DNA of 64,000 nucleotides, taken from positions 353,322-417,321 of the forward strand of contig NZ_LR722652.1 in the NCBI RefSeq assembly GCF_902500225.1. Direction: 5' to 3'. Of this stretch, positions 40,876 to 50,874 are shown in pieces (the first letter of the stretch is position 1; each line of letters starts with the position of its first letter). Source of the stretch: Buttiauxella massiliensis (GTDB lineage: Bacteria; Pseudomonadota; Gammaproteobacteria; Enterobacterales; Enterobacteriaceae). Under the pieces are notes generated by a model. It was not told the DNA's origin and ran no database searches. It worked only from the letters and a program-made list of their open reading frames with translations. The translations under genes were made by a program, and so were the position numbers.

Positions 40876-41615
40876 CAATCCGGTCTCCGATGAGTCAGAG
40901 AGTTAAGGATTTGCTGATTCAAGTCGTTGAAATCAGAATTAAATAGTCGCTCTTTAAAGCCGACAAACAGGATGCTGCCCGGTGTGAGTTCGACATGGCG
41001 GTTATTCCAATAGGCAACTGGCGCTTTTTGGGTTTTGCCGTCCGGGTAAATCACCCATGCGAAACTGCGGTCGGCTCCGCTGAGTTTTTCGACACCATCG
41101 AGATATTCGTCGGCGCTACGCCCGGCCACAAAAGGCTTCGCGCCGGGCGAACTTACCAGCCCCATCAGCGTGATTGTGGAGGGCTGCGGCCCGGCCCACA
41201 GGCTGTAATCACCTTGCAGCGGAACATTGGCGCGAGGGTGAACACGCACCCAGTCAGGGTCGAGATCGACAAACTGCCGCCCGGTAACGTGAATGGCCTG
41301 CATCTGCTGGCGGACGCCGTTGATAGCTGCTGCGTCATCGCCGTCTTCTTCGGCAGCAAACGCCGATAAATTCGCTAACAGTTTCTGGTGCTCTTGTTCT
41401 GCAATCGCCGTTGCCTGCCGTTCGCTAATCACCGCGCCTGGCCACCAGGCCCGAGCGAGTGAAGGCTGAGAGACTAAATCACCGAGGCGCTCTACGTTAT
41501 TGAGTTGCTGATTGCCCGGATAAATAGTCACGTTCCCGGCGGCATACGAATAAGCACTAAGTTGCAGGGCGGCCAGGCAAAGCGCCATCCACCCAGAGTT
41601 GGCGTTTATTTTCAT
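40875..41615 (-). CDS. yjbG: Capsule-biosynthesis GfcC-like protein YjbG
   Basis: A 246-residue periplasmic protein (245 in E. coli). Start at 41615 overlaps the yjbF stop in an ATGA. The signal peptide ends near S-Y-A-A-G. The GfcC/YjbG signature is seen in N-V-T-G-like [15 protein letters not shown] and [11 protein letters not shown], then G-S-I-L-F-V-G-F. Its fold resembles the periplasmic domain of polysaccharide exporter Wza in GfcC. Role in exopolysaccharide is inferred from the operon. Confidence 0.93.
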   Translation of the reverse strand: MKINANSGWMALCLAALQLSAYSYAAGNVTIYPGNQQLNNVERLGDLVSQPSLARAWWPGAVISERQATAIAEQEHQKLLANLSAFAAEEDGDDAAAINGVRQQMQAIHVTGRQFVDLDPDWVRVHPRANVPLQGDYSLWAGPQPSTITLMGLVSSPGAKPFVAGRSADEYLDGVEKLSGADRSFAWVIYPDGKTQKAPVAYWNNRHVELTPGSILFVGFKERLFNSDFNDLNQQILNSLTHRRPD

Positions 41616-42250
41616 TCTTTTGCCGCCTTCAACAGAATCGTAGTGACAGGCCAATAATCCGGGCCAATATATTGTTTTGACTGACGTATATGACCTTCAC
41701 TGTCTATCCAGAAGCGGTTATGCCAGGTTTTGCCGGAGGCGGTAACTTCTTCATCCAGAACACGAACGGGCGTGGTGCTTTCAGCAACTTTTAGCGTGTC
41801 GGTGCCATCCCAAGTAAAGGTTGAATGCGCTGTTGCCATTCGCACCTGCTGGTGCTCAGTCCAGGCAATTTGCCGTGTCCAACTCGCGCCATGGGTTATC
41901 TGATTTGCATGTACCAGCGGATCGTTTGGCGTATTGGTCACTTGCTGGAGGTTGTCGCCAAGTCCGGTGGTTTTTACGATGCGGCCTTGTTCGGTGACGA
42001 TCATTGCCCGGTCTTGCGTTACCCATTTTTGCTGGCCGTTTTCGTCATATGCCAGAACGACAAATATTTGCGGGCCGTTATTGATGCTCATGTACTGGCT
42101 GGCGTAACGCATATTCTGAATATCGTCACGGGTAAGCTGTACGCCATCACTGCCGACAATACTGTGCCAGAGCGATGAACCAAGACCTTTAGTTGTGGCA
42201 GAGCAAGCCTGAAGTAACAGGCAAACAAGAAGAATTACGAGTCGCTGCAC
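41612..42250 (-). CDS. yjbF: Exopolysaccharide operon lipoprotein YjbF
   Basis: A 212-residue outer-membrane lipoprotein, the same length as E. coli YjbF. I choose a GTG at 42250 with GGGGA six bases upstream; a GTG ten codons earlier has no good ribosome site and lies in a hairpin. The lipobox L-L-L-Q-A-C follows a short hydrophobic stretch. It belongs to the GfcB/YmcC family. Conserved blocks include G-V-Q-L-T-R-D-D-I-Q-N-M and R-V-L-D-E-E-V. Confidence 0.92.
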   Translation of the reverse strand: MQRLVILLVCLLLQACSATTKGLGSSLWHSIVGSDGVQLTRDDIQNMRYASQYMSINNGPQIFVVLAYDENGQQKWVTQDRAMIVTEQGRIVKTTGLGDNLQQVTNTPNDPLVHANQITHGASWTRQIAWTEHQQVRMATAHSTFTWDGTDTLKVAESTTPVRVLDEEVTASGKTWHNRFWIDSEGHIRQSKQYIGPDYWPVTTILLKAAKE

Positions 42251-42272
42251 GAGGTTTCCCCGGAGTCGAAAT

Positions 42273-42292
42273 AACCACACCGAAGTGTGGTT
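42273..42292 (-). terminator. Hairpin between yjbE and yjbF
   Basis: A perfect 8-bp stem AACCACAC / GTGTGGTT with a CGAA loop in the 62-bp yjbE-yjbF gap. A T-rich tract is absent on the minus strand (TATTTCG), so it is an attenuator or mRNA-stability element for the highly expressed small first gene. Confidence 0.55.
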
Positions 42293-42312
42293 AGGATTAA
42301 ATCACCCGGGAA

Positions 42313-42558
42313 TTATCGGGTGCTGGTCGTTGTGGTTGTTGTGGTCCCAGTATTGGAACCATCACCACCACCGGTTGCAGCAAGTGCTACACCCACTGCT
42401 GACCCAACAGTGCTGGCACTGGCCGCAGTAGAACTCCCTGCGGACTCATAAGTAGCTTGTGCACCAGCGGCTTCACCTACAGCAACCGGATCAGCACTCG
42501 CCGCACCAGCTGCTGCCAGCGTGAATATGGCTAAAGCGCCATAAAGAACTTTCTTCAT
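42313..42558 (-). CDS. yjbE: Exopolysaccharide operon small secreted protein YjbE
   Basis: An 81-residue protein (80 in E. coli). The signal peptide is about 22 residues (M-K-K-V-L-Y-G...A-S-A). The mature part is Ala/Ser/Thr/Gly-rich and ends in a threonine run followed by S-T-R, like GfcA. It is the first gene of yjbEFGH. The [13 protein letters not shown] segment is conserved with E. coli. Confidence 0.92.
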   Translation of the reverse strand: MKKVLYGALAIFTLAAAGAASADPVAVGEAAGAQATYESAGSSTAASASTVGSAVGVALAATGGGDGSNTGTTTTTTTSTR

Positions 42559-42753
42559 AACAATTTCCCTTCATTGAATGAATGGAGATTTGCCCAAAAG
42601 GAATTTCAGGCGCTTTCGAGTATACACAACAAGTAATAGCGTTAGTCCGCAGAGGGAAATATGAGAGGTGCTTTAAGATAAATGGAAATATAACTATATT
42701 GGCAAAATTTTTATTTCATTTAGATGATGAAAAACAGACAGTTAAAATATAAT

Positions 42754-42773
42754 TAAGAGAAAATATAATCTTA
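42754..42773. promoter_or_regulatory. AT-rich pgi-yjbE gap with RcsAB-like inverted repeat
   Basis: The 373-bp gap (42559-42931) has no gene and is strikingly AT-rich. TAAGA-N10-TCTTA at 42754-42773 has half sites like the RcsAB box TAAGAATATTCCTA but with wider spacing. The yjbEFGH operon is Rcs-controlled in E. coli, so it is a candidate only. Confidence 0.35.
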
Positions 42774-42886
42774 TTAATCCGAAAGTAAACCTGCTGAATT
42801 ATCAGGTTATAGGTTTTTTTAGGATTAACCTCAGCGAAGTAATTCGAGGATATTAAGCGACAAGGGGAATTATCTTATTTAAATAA

Positions 42887-42912
42887 ATAAGCCGACCATA
42901 AGGCCGGCTTAT
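42887..42912 (-). terminator. Terminator of pgi
   Basis: ATAAGCCGACC / GGCCGGCTTAT stem with one non-Watson-Crick pair and a 4-base loop, followed on the minus strand by TTATTTATTT, 19 bases past the pgi stop. Confidence 0.8.
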
Positions 42913-42931
42913 ATTTAATGCTAAATGCTAA

Positions 42932-44581
42932 TTAAGCACGCCATGACTTGTAGCGATTAATTAATCCGTTAGTCGAGCTATCGTGGCTGCCAACTTCTGA
43001 CGCATCACCCAGCTCAGGCAGAATACGGTTAGCCAGTTGCTTACCTAATTCCACGCCCCACTGATCGAAGGTGAAGATGTTCAGGATTGCACCCTGAGTA
43101 AAGATTTTGTGCTCATACAGCGCAATCAGTGCACCCAGGCTGAACGGAGTGATTTCACGCAGCAGGATGGAGTTGGTTGGGCGATTGCCTTCGAACACTT
43201 TGAACGGCACAACGTGTTCCAGAGTTTTTGGATCTTTCCCCTGGTCAGCATATTCCTGCTCAACCACGTCGCGTGCTTTACCAAATGCCAGCGCTTCTGT
43301 CTGAGCGAAGAAGTTAGACAGCAGTTTTGGATGGTGATCAGACAGCGGGTTGTGGCTGGTCGCAGGCGCGATGAAGTCGCAAGGAACCATTTTGGTGCCC
43401 TGATGAATCAGCTGGTAGAACGCGTGCTGGCCGTTAGTGCCCGGCTCGCCCCAGATGATTGGGCCAGTCTGGTAATCAACAGCGTTGCCGTTACGGTCAA
43501 CGTATTTGCCGTTGGATTCCATGTTGCCCTGCTGGAAGTAAGCCGCAAAACGGTGCATGTACTGGTCGTATGGCAGAATCGCTTCGGTTTCAGCGCCGAA
43601 GAAATTGTTGTACCAGATACCGATCAGCGCCAGCAGCACTGGCAGGTTCTGTTCTGCCGGAGTGTTAGCAAAATGCTGGTCCATGGCGTGTGCGCCAGAC
43701 AGCAGTTCTACAAAGTTTTCGTAACCCACAGACAGGATGATAGACAGGCCAATCGCAGACCACAGGGAATAACGGCCGCCGACCCAATCCCAGAACTCAA
43801 ACATGTTGGCAGTGTCGATACCGAACTCGCCAACTGCTTTCGCGTTGGTAGACAGCGCTGCGAAGTGTTTCGCGACGTGTTTGTTATCACCAGCAGTTGC
43901 CAGGAACCAGTCGCGCGCGCTGTGGGCGTTGGTCATGGTTTCTTGTGTGGTGAAGGTTTTAGAAGCAACCAGGAACAGCGTGGTTTCCGGGTCAACGTTC
44001 TTCAGCACTTCGGCAATGTGAGTGCCATCAACGTTAGATACAAAGTGCATATTGAGGTGGTTTTTGTACGGACGCAGTGCTTCGGTCACCATGAATGGGC
44101 CGAGGTCTGAACCGCCAATACCGATGTTCACAATGTCAGTAATCGCTTTGCCGGTGTAGCCTTTCCAGTTACCGCTGATGATGCTCTCAGAGAAGGTTTT
44201 CATCTTCTCAAGCACCGCGTTCACTTCTGGCATTACATCTTTGCCATCAACAATGATTGGCGTGTTGCTGCGGTTACGCAATGCAACGTGCAGCACGGCG
44301 CGATCTTCAGTGCGGTTAATCTTCTCGCCAGAGAACATGGATTTGATTGCGCCCTGCAAATCCGTCTCTTTTGCCAACGCTTGCAGCTTGGTCAGGGTTT
44401 CTTCGGTGATGCGGTTTTTGGAGTAATCCACCAGCATTAAATCGTCGAAAGTGGCGGAGAATTTACCAAAGCGGTCAGCATCCTGAGCAAACAGCTCAGC
44501 GATTGTGACGTCTTTCATTTCGTCAAAATGCGCCTGTAAAGCCTGCCATGCAGCGGTCTGCGTTGGGTTGATATTTTTCAT
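42932..44581 (-). CDS. pgi: Glucose-6-phosphate isomerase
   Basis: Interconverts glucose-6-phosphate and fructose-6-phosphate in glycolysis. It has 549 residues, as in E. coli. PGI signatures are visible: [10 protein letters not shown], the D-N-x-G-G-R-Y-like [11 protein letters not shown], the E-W-like [13 protein letters not shown] with the catalytic histidine, and a lysine-containing C-terminus (N-R-Y-K-S-W). A long opposing frame over it is a coding shadow. Confidence 0.98.
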   Translation of the reverse strand: MKNINPTQTAAWQALQAHFDEMKDVTIAELFAQDADRFGKFSATFDDLMLVDYSKNRITEETLTKLQALAKETDLQGAIKSMFSGEKINRTEDRAVLHVALRNRSNTPIIVDGKDVMPEVNAVLEKMKTFSESIISGNWKGYTGKAITDIVNIGIGGSDLGPFMVTEALRPYKNHLNMHFVSNVDGTHIAEVLKNVDPETTLFLVASKTFTTQETMTNAHSARDWFLATAGDNKHVAKHFAALSTNAKAVGEFGIDTANMFEFWDWVGGRYSLWSAIGLSIILSVGYENFVELLSGAHAMDQHFANTPAEQNLPVLLALIGIWYNNFFGAETEAILPYDQYMHRFAAYFQQGNMESNGKYVDRNGNAVDYQTGPIIWGEPGTNGQHAFYQLIHQGTKMVPCDFIAPATSHNPLSDHHPKLLSNFFAQTEALAFGKARDVVEQEYADQGKDPKTLEHVVPFKVFEGNRPTNSILLREITPFSLGALIALYEHKIFTQGAILNIFTFDQWGVELGKQLANRILPELGDASEVGSHDSSTNGLINRYKSWRA

Positions 44582-44792
44582 AGCGTTACCCTTTTGATTT
44601 GAGAACTGTGACTGCGGTCAATTGTATATCCACAAAACAGGATTTGTGATGATTTTTCTACCATTGCACCGGGAATACCGTTTCAGATTATGTAGCCGCG
44701 AAAAAGTTGCCGGGTGGGACTCAGCCCTCGGTGACCCCGTCTACACTGAGAAAAACAGTATGGCTTCGTAAACCAGGTAAGGTAAAAATTTT

Positions 44793-46598
44793 ATGGAACT
44801 GTCTGTACCTCTTTTGTTGGTGGTTATCACGATCAGTTCGCTGGTAGCGCAATGGCTGGCGTGGGCAATTCGGCTTCCGGCCATCCTGCCTTTGCTGTTA
44901 TTCGGTTTGATTCTTGGCCCGTTTACTCACGTGCTCAACCCTGACCAATTGTTTGGCGAACTGCTGTTTCCTATTGTCTCCTTGTCGGTCGCCATTATTT
45001 TGTTCGAGGGTGCCCTGACCCTGCGTTTTGATGAGATTCGTGGATTAGGCGGTGTGGTGCGCAATCTTGTGAGCATCGGAATGCTGGCGACCTTTGCGGT
45101 GATCAGCCTCGCCTGTTGGGGGCTACTGGGCTTAGACCCTGCGTTAGCCGCATTGGTGGGCGCCGTTACGGTTGTTACCGGCCCGACAGTTATCGCACCG
45201 CTTATGCGCGTGGTGCGCCCCAATGCTGCGATTAATCAGGTGCTGCGCTGGGAAGGGATTGTTATCGACCCGGTCGGTGCAATCTTCACATTATTAGTTT
45301 TCGAATTTATTACGCTGCGCCAGGAAGCGGGCTCGAACCTGCACCTGGTGATTATCTTCGCGCAAACAGTGGTGGTCGGGTTAGCTTGCGGCGGGCTATT
45401 TGGTTGGTTACTGGGTACGGCTTTAAAACGCGTCTGGTTTCCGAGTTATCTACAAAACTTTGCGGTACTGGCGGTGGTCCTGCTGACCTTTGGGCTATCA
45501 AACACGCTAGCCGATGAGTCAGGTTTATTGGCCGTCACGGTACTGGGCATCTGGCTTGCGAATATGCGTGATGTGGATGTCAGCGATATCGTCGCCTTCA
45601 AAGAAGAACTCTCCGCAATTCTTATCTCAGCACTATTTATTATTCTGGCAGCACGCCTCGATATTCATGGCGTGCTGGCGATGGGTTGGCCTCTGGTTGC
45701 TTTGCTGCTGGTGATTCAGTTTGTCGCCCGCCCATTATGTATTGCAATTTCTACCCTCGGTTCGTCGTTAACCCTGCGCGAAAAGCTGCTGTTAAGTTGG
45801 ATTTCTCCGCGCGGCATTGTCGCGGCGGCAGTGAGTTCGTTATTCGCGCTGACGCTACAAAAAAGCGGTTACGAGGGCGCGGATAAACTGGTGAGCGTGG
45901 TGTTCGCCATTATTATTGGCACCGTAGTTTTGCAAAGCCTGACCAGTGGACCGCTTGCCAGGTGGTTAGGTGTACAACAACGTCAACCTCGTGGTGTGCT
46001 GATTATTGGGGCGAATACTGTCGCGCGAACGCTCGCCCACGCGCTGGTGAAACAAAATATACCTGTCATTCTCACCGACAATAGCTGGGAATATTATCGC
46101 CTGGCACGCATGGAAGGGTTACCGGCCTATTACGGCAATGCCTGGTCGGAACATGCGGAAAACTTTCTCGATTTAAGCAATACCGCCCAGGTGCTGGCAC
46201 TTTCGCCAAACCGCCATCAAAACGCGCTGGCGGTGTATCACTTCAGCCATATTTTTGGCAACGATAAGGTTTTCGCTATTCGTTCCGGTTCCGCTTTGAA
46301 AGGACGAGGCAGCAACGAAAGCGCACGCTTTCACCGCCATGAGAAACTTTTTCCTGAAGATGTCACCTGGAGTAGTTTGAGCAGTCTGTTAGCCAAAGGG
46401 GCGACCATAAAAGCGACACGTCTGAATGAAAATTTTGGCTGGATGGAATATCTGGAGAAAAATCGCGGAGTTGTGCCACTTTTTGCTCGTCTGGAAGAAG
46501 GAAAAACTGTTGCGATAAACGGTAAAACGACGCCAACACTGCCCTGCACGTTGATTGCACTGGTCCAGACAGATAAATCTCCGGCTTCCAGGCGTTGA
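44793..46598 (+). CDS. NhaP-type cation:proton antiporter with C-terminal TrkA-N-like domain
   Basis: A 601-residue CPA1 antiporter. About twelve hydrophobic helices span residues 1-385, with T-G-P-T-V (129-133) and E-G-I-V-I-D-P-V-G-A (154-163) ion-site motifs, followed by a cytosolic Rossmann-like TrkA-N domain from about 400 (G-V-L-I-I-G-A-N-T-V). The nucleotide loop is G-A-N-T-V-A rather than G-x-G-x-x-G, so NAD(H) binding is doubtful. It is not the K-12 arrangement, where yjbE-pgi-lysC are contiguous. It may export Na+ or K+ (family inference). It is divergent from pgi. Confidence 0.88.
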   Translation: MELSVPLLLVVITISSLVAQWLAWAIRLPAILPLLLFGLILGPFTHVLNPDQLFGELLFPIVSLSVAIILFEGALTLRFDEIRGLGGVVRNLVSIGMLATFAVISLACWGLLGLDPALAALVGAVTVVTGPTVIAPLMRVVRPNAAINQVLRWEGIVIDPVGAIFTLLVFEFITLRQEAGSNLHLVIIFAQTVVVGLACGGLFGWLLGTALKRVWFPSYLQNFAVLAVVLLTFGLSNTLADESGLLAVTVLGIWLANMRDVDVSDIVAFKEELSAILISALFIILAARLDIHGVLAMGWPLVALLLVIQFVARPLCIAISTLGSSLTLREKLLLSWISPRGIVAAAVSSLFALTLQKSGYEGADKLVSVVFAIIIGTVVLQSLTSGPLARWLGVQQRQPRGVLIIGANTVARTLAHALVKQNIPVILTDNSWEYYRLARMEGLPAYYGNAWSEHAENFLDLSNTAQVLALSPNRHQNALAVYHFSHIFGNDKVFAIRSGSALKGRGSNESARFHRHEKLFPEDVTWSSLSSLLAKGATIKATRLNENFGWMEYLEKNRGVVPLFARLEEGKTVAINGKTTPTLPCTLIALVQTDKSPASRR

Positions 46599-46651
46599 CA
46601 TCTGGCGCATAAAATTTTATTTCTATACGGCTACTTGCTCACTTGTGAGTA

Positions 46652-46863
46652 AGCCAGAAGAGGCGCGCCGCCCAGGTATCGTGTTTGAGGAGCCAATCCG
46701 CAGACGACACAGGAGGGGGAGCGGCGCCGAGGTAGTGTGCGTATGGCAGCGTGCATTATCGGCCACGGGGGCTGAATCCCTTGGGCTGTCACCAGGAGCA
46801 CTAGTGCTTCATATTCCCCAATTTCGCAAAGGAATTGGGGAAACAAGGTGGGGCGCTTCTGGG
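46652..46863 (+). ncRNA. Lysine riboswitch (L box) of lysC
   Basis: Aptamer conserved blocks appear in order: AGAAGAGGCGCG, CCCAGGTA, GAGGAGCCAATCCGC, GGGGGAGCGGCGCCGAGG, CGGCCACGGGGGCTGAATCCC, TTGGGCTGTCACCAGGAGCA and the closing GCGCTTCTGGG. The P1 stem pairs CCAGAAG (46654-46660) with CTTCTGG (46856-46862). It binds L-lysine and lowers lysC expression. The conserved order matches the E. coli lysC leader. Confidence 0.95.
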
Positions 46864-46915
46864 TGAATCGTAGTTCAAGTTTACTTTTCTACGTCCTCCC
46901 CTATCCCGCTCTTCC

Positions 46916-46948
46916 CTTGTGCCAAGGCTGATTTATTTTTTTGCCATT
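46916..46948 (+). terminator. Expression-platform hairpin of the lysC riboswitch
   Basis: CCTTG-TGC-CAAGG stem (46916-46928) followed by a T-rich run, about 37 bases before the lysC ATG. It is a candidate intrinsic terminator or a translation-control stem. In E. coli the lysC switch acts mainly on translation and mRNA decay. Confidence 0.5.
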
Positions 46949-46984
46949 CCCATGGCTGTTTCTTTGACACGAGGCTGTACCGTA

Positions 46985-48340
46985 ATGTCCTATCCACAAA
47001 CCGTTATTGCCAAATTTGGCGGCACAAGCGTAGCTGATTACGACGCAATGAACCGCAGCGCCGACGTGGTGCTGGCTGATGAAAACGTTCGCGTTGTTGT
47101 TCTTTCAGCATCTGCGGGTATCACCAATTTGCTGGTTGCGTTGGCAAGCGGCCTGGAAGCAACAGAGCGTTTTGTTAAGCTCGATGCGATTCGCAAAATT
47201 CAATATGACATTGTTGAGCGCCTGGCAAATCCGCAAATCATCCGCGAAGAAGTTGAGCGCCTGCTTGAAAACATCACCACACTCGCTGAAGCGGCATCCC
47301 TTGCTACTTCAACCGCGTTAACTGATGAGTTGGTTAGCCACGGTGAATTGATGTCTACGCTGTTGTTTGTGGAGATCCTGCGCGAACGCAAAATTGATGC
47401 TCAGTGGTTCGATATCCGCAAAATCATGCGCACCAATGACCGCTTTGGCCGTGCTGAACCAGATGTCGCCACATTAGCAGAACTGGCAAACCAACAGCTT
47501 CAGCCACGCCTGGCTCAATCTCTGGTTATCACTCAAGGTTTTATTGGTAGTGAAGCGAAAGGCCGCACTACCACGCTTGGACGTGGCGGTAGCGACTATA
47601 CAGCGGCGCTGTTAGGTGAAGCACTGCATGCCAGTCGCGTTGATATCTGGACTGACGTGCCGGGGATTTACACCACCGACCCACGTGTGGTGCCAGCGGC
47701 AAAACGCATCGACAAAATTGCTTTTGAAGAAGCAGCTGAAATGGCAACATTCGGCGCAAAAGTACTGCATCCAGCGACATTAATGCCAGCAGTGCGTAGC
47801 GATATTCCGGTGTTTGTCGGCTCCAGCAAAGACCCAAAAGCAGGTGGTACCCTGGTTTGTAACAAAACAGAAAATCCACCGCTGTTCCGTGCTCTGGCAT
47901 TACGTCGTAAACAAACCCTGGTGACGCTCAATAGCCTGAGCATGCTGCACTCCCATGGTTTCCTGGCGGAAGTGTTTAACATTCTGGCGCAACATAATGT
48001 TTCTGTTGATTTGATTACCACTTCAGAAGTTAGCATTGCGCTGACGCTCGATACCACGGGTTCAACTTCCAATAGTGATAGCCCGCTGACCACGTCGCTG
48101 CTGACCGAGCTTTCCTCACTGTGTCGCGTAGAAGTGGAAGAAAACCTCGCCCTGATTGCCATCATCGGTAACAAACTTTCCCAGGCCTGCGGCGTGGGCA
48201 AAGAGGTGTTTGGCGTTCTCGACCCCTTCAACATTCGCATGATTTGCTATGGCGCATCCAGCTACAACCTGTGCTTCCTGGTGCCTGGCGACGACGCTGA
48301 AAAAGTAGTGCAGAAACTTCATCACAATCTGTTTGAATAA
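46985..48340 (+). CDS. lysC: Lysine-sensitive aspartokinase III
   Basis: Phosphorylates aspartate in the first step of lysine, threonine and methionine synthesis; inhibited by lysine. The ATG at 46985, with ACGAGG ten bases upstream, gives 451 residues (449 in E. coli). The kinase domain starts K-F-G-G-T-S-V (10-16). It has T-T-T-L-G-R-G-G-S-D-Y-T-A and two C-terminal ACT domains (from about 310). The upstream frame extension to 46919 lies in the riboswitch platform. Confidence 0.97.
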   Translation: MSYPQTVIAKFGGTSVADYDAMNRSADVVLADENVRVVVLSASAGITNLLVALASGLEATERFVKLDAIRKIQYDIVERLANPQIIREEVERLLENITTLAEAASLATSTALTDELVSHGELMSTLLFVEILRERKIDAQWFDIRKIMRTNDRFGRAEPDVATLAELANQQLQPRLAQSLVITQGFIGSEAKGRTTTLGRGGSDYTAALLGEALHASRVDIWTDVPGIYTTDPRVVPAAKRIDKIAFEEAAEMATFGAKVLHPATLMPAVRSDIPVFVGSSKDPKAGGTLVCNKTENPPLFRALALRRKQTLVTLNSLSMLHSHGFLAEVFNILAQHNVSVDLITTSEVSIALTLDTTGSTSNSDSPLTTSLLTELSSLCRVEVEENLALIAIIGNKLSQACGVGKEVFGVLDPFNIRMICYGASSYNLCFLVPGDDAEKVVQKLHHNLFE

Positions 48341-48366
48341 AATTTCCACTTAAAGTAATTAATACC

Positions 48367-48394
48367 AAATGCCGGGCTCGATCCCGGCATTTTT
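48367..48394 (+). terminator. Terminator of lysC
   Basis: A perfect 10-bp stem AAATGCCGGG / CCCGGCATTT with a 5-base loop and a T-tail. Confidence 0.9.
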
Positions 48395-48433
48395 ATAACC
48401 ATAAAACAACACAACACTTGCAAGGATCTCACT

Positions 48434-49381
48434 ATGCTCGCTTCATTAACCCGGCTGTTTCCGCTGTGGGCGGTGCTGCTGTCTGTACTCGCTTATTACA
48501 CTCCCGGCACGTTCACGCCTATTGGCCCTTGGGTCAGCACGCTTTTAATGCTGATCATGTTCGGCATGGGCGTGCATCTGCGCATTGATGATTTTAAACG
48601 CGTGCTGTCGCGCCCGGCACCTGTCGCGGCTGGTACGTTCCTGCATTACCTGGTTATGCCGCTGGCGGCCTGGGTTCTGGCGAAGCTGTTTCATATGCCG
48701 CCGGACCTCTCAGCCGGCATGGTTTTGGTCGGCAGCGTGGCGAGCGGAACGGCATCAAATGTCATGATTTATCTGGCAAAAGGGGATGTGGCGCTGTCAG
48801 TAACTATTTCTTCGGTTTCCACTTTGGTAGGTGTCTTCGCGACACCATTGCTTACTCGTCTGTATGTTGATGCAGATATCAAAGTCGACGTGATGGGTAT
48901 GTTACTGAGCATCCTGCAAATTGTGGTTATTCCAATTGGTCTTGGCTTGATTGTGCATCATCTGTTCCCACGCCTTGTGAAACGCGTTGAGCCTTATCTG
49001 CCTGCATTTTCGATGCTCTGTATTCTGGCAATCATCAGCGCGGTGGTAGCAGGTTCTGCCTCTCATATCGCGTCTGTGGGCTTGATGGTTATTGTTGCCG
49101 TGATTTTGCATAACGGAATTGGCTTGTTGAGCGGGTATTGGGGCGGACGCCTGTTTGGCTTCGACGAATCTACCTGTCGAACCCTGGCAATTGAAGTCGG
49201 TATGCAGAACTCCGGGCTTGCTGCCACGCTCGGCAAAATCTACTTCTCGCCGTTGGCTGCCCTGCCCGGCGCACTGTTCTCGGTGTGGCACAACCTTTCT
49301 GGCTCACTGCTGGCAGGTTACTGGTCCGGCAAACCGGTTGATGAGAATAAAGATAAAAGTTTGAAAAAACGCCGCGCCTGA
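48434..49381 (+). CDS. panS: BASS-family transporter, ketopantoate/pantothenate transporter PanS-like
   Basis: A 315-residue bile acid:sodium symporter family protein with about ten hydrophobic helices. The family crossing motif is seen in [13 protein letters not shown] and [10 protein letters not shown], which hold the sodium sites. It is very close to proteins annotated as PanS, shown in Salmonella to carry ketopantoate. The substrate is by homology only. AAGGA precedes the ATG. It is absent from this place in E. coli K-12. Confidence 0.8.
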   Translation: MLASLTRLFPLWAVLLSVLAYYTPGTFTPIGPWVSTLLMLIMFGMGVHLRIDDFKRVLSRPAPVAAGTFLHYLVMPLAAWVLAKLFHMPPDLSAGMVLVGSVASGTASNVMIYLAKGDVALSVTISSVSTLVGVFATPLLTRLYVDADIKVDVMGMLLSILQIVVIPIGLGLIVHHLFPRLVKRVEPYLPAFSMLCILAIISAVVAGSASHIASVGLMVIVAVILHNGIGLLSGYWGGRLFGFDESTCRTLAIEVGMQNSGLAATLGKIYFSPLAALPGALFSVWHNLSGSLLAGYWSGKPVDENKDKSLKKRRA

Positions 49382-49398
49382 AAAATGAGCGGATACAA

Positions 49399-49427
49399 AA
49401 AAAGCCCGGGAAACCGGGCTTTTTGCT
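49399..49427 (+). terminator. Terminator of the PanS gene
   Basis: AAAAAGCCCGG-GAAA-CCGGGCTTTTT, an 11-bp perfect stem with a GAAA tetraloop and T-tail. Confidence 0.92.
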
Positions 49428-49577
49428 TTTAACTCAACGAAACGCTGACAAACCTGCCTATGAAACTGAGTATATTTACCAACATTTTAGGGTAACTTTG
49501 CGACCAGACGCTGATTTTTACTGAGCCAGGGAGCAGTTTGCTTTACACTGGAGGCCACTTCTTAAGAGGCCGCAATA

Positions 49578-49850
49578 ATGTCCACATCAAGACTGACACA
49601 ACAAGACATGACCGAAGCCGAGCAGCGCGAATTGAAAACGCGGCTTGACCGCGCACGCATCGCCCATGGTCGCCCCCTGACAAACTCAGAAATAAACCAC
49701 GTTAAAAAAACTTATATTGACCAACTGATAGCAGCACGTGAACAGGAGGCCAAAAAAGTCCGCCAGATTAAAAAGCAAAAAGCGGCAAAACCAGATACAT
49801 CTGCAACTTATTCCTGGTCTGCAAACAGCCATTCACGTGGGAAGCGCTAA
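49578..49850 (+). CDS. yjbD: DUF3811 protein YjbD
   Basis: A 90-residue, highly charged, probably helical protein similar in length and ends to E. coli YjbD (L-T-Q-Q start region, S-R-G-K-R end). It carries Lys/Arg-rich stretches (E-A-K-K-V-R-Q-I-K-K-Q-K). Function unknown. It converges on rluF with one base between the stop codons; rluF is an RNA pseudouridine synthase, which hints at an RNA-linked role but does not show it. Confidence 0.88.
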   Translation: MSTSRLTQQDMTEAEQRELKTRLDRARIAHGRPLTNSEINHVKKTYIDQLIAAREQEAKKVRQIKKQKAAKPDTSATYSWSANSHSRGKR

Positions 49851-49851
49851 T

Positions 49852-50730
49852 TTAGCGCCCCTTCTTTTTGCGCCCTGGCTGAGCAAAACGTTTACGTGAA
49901 GCCAGCTCTGCCGGGGTTTTAGCAGCACTCTTCGGCCCGCTAACGACAGGTTTTTTCACCGCAACCGCCTTCGGTTTAGCTTTTGCTTTGGCCGCCGGTT
50001 TCGCTTCAGAAGACGAATTCTCGATCAGCTTAAACAATTCAACTAACTCATCGTCAGTCAAATCACGCCACTCACCCAATGGCAGCCCTTTCATGCTGAC
50101 ATTCATGATGCGGGTACGTTCCAGCTTCGTCACGTCATAACCAAAGTGTTCGCACATACGGCGAATCTGGCGGTTGAGCCCTTGCACCAGCGTGATACGA
50201 AACACAAAGGGAGCTTCTTTCTTCACTTTGCATTTCTTGGTTACTGTTCCTAGCATCGGAACGCCCGCCCCCATACCGCGAATGAACTCATCGGTTACTG
50301 GTTTATTTACCGTAACGACATATTCTTTTTCGTGGTCATTCCCGGCACGCAGGATTTTATTCACCAGATCGCCATGATTGGTGAGGAAAATCAGACCCTG
50401 AGAGTCTTTATCTAAGCGCCCAATCGGGAAAACGCGTTTGCTGTGGTTAACGAAATCGACAATGTTGTCTTTCTCACCATCTTCGGTGGTACTTACAATG
50501 CCCACCGGTTTATTGAGTGCGATAAGTACCAGGTCGTCTTCGTCACGGGGTTCGATTAATTGACCGTTGACCTTCACCACATCTCCGGCAAATACCTGAT
50601 CGCCAATCGCGGCGCGTTTGCCGTTAATAAAAACATTTCCCTGTTCGATGTAACGATCGGCGTCGCGGCGGGAGCAGATACCGCTCTCGCTAATGTATTT
50701 GTTCAGACGTATAGATGAGTTGGTCAGCAT
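49852..50730 (-). CDS. rluF: Dual-specificity pseudouridine synthase RluF
   Basis: Makes pseudouridine at U2604 of 23S rRNA and U35 of tRNA-Tyr in E. coli. The ATG at 50730, with GGAGG upstream, gives 292 residues (290 in E. coli). An N-terminal S4 RNA-binding domain (about 7-60) precedes the RsuA-family catalytic domain with aspartate in [11 protein letters not shown] Lys/Ala-rich basic tail (about 245-292) is variable. E. coli has pepE between this gene and yjbB; it is missing here. Confidence 0.95.
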   Translation of the reverse strand: MLTNSSIRLNKYISESGICSRRDADRYIEQGNVFINGKRAAIGDQVFAGDVVKVNGQLIEPRDEDDLVLIALNKPVGIVSTTEDGEKDNIVDFVNHSKRVFPIGRLDKDSQGLIFLTNHGDLVNKILRAGNDHEKEYVVTVNKPVTDEFIRGMGAGVPMLGTVTKKCKVKKEAPFVFRITLVQGLNRQIRRMCEHFGYDVTKLERTRIMNVSMKGLPLGEWRDLTDDELVELFKLIENSSSEAKPAAKAKAKPKAVAVKKPVVSGPKSAAKTPAELASRKRFAQPGRKKKGR

Positions 50731-50874
50731 GGTTCCTCCGTAAAACCCGGAATATACATTACATGAAGGGCGATGCGAACAGACTCGGGCAACAAACGCG
50801 AAGTTCATTGCCCGCAAAGGGGGGTATTTGGCAGGCGTCGCCGCAATTACGGCTAATTGAAAGTGCCTTTTCGA

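Noticed and set aside
43109..44110. A 333-codon open frame antisense to pgi
   Set aside because: It has no family resemblance and lies fully within pgi.
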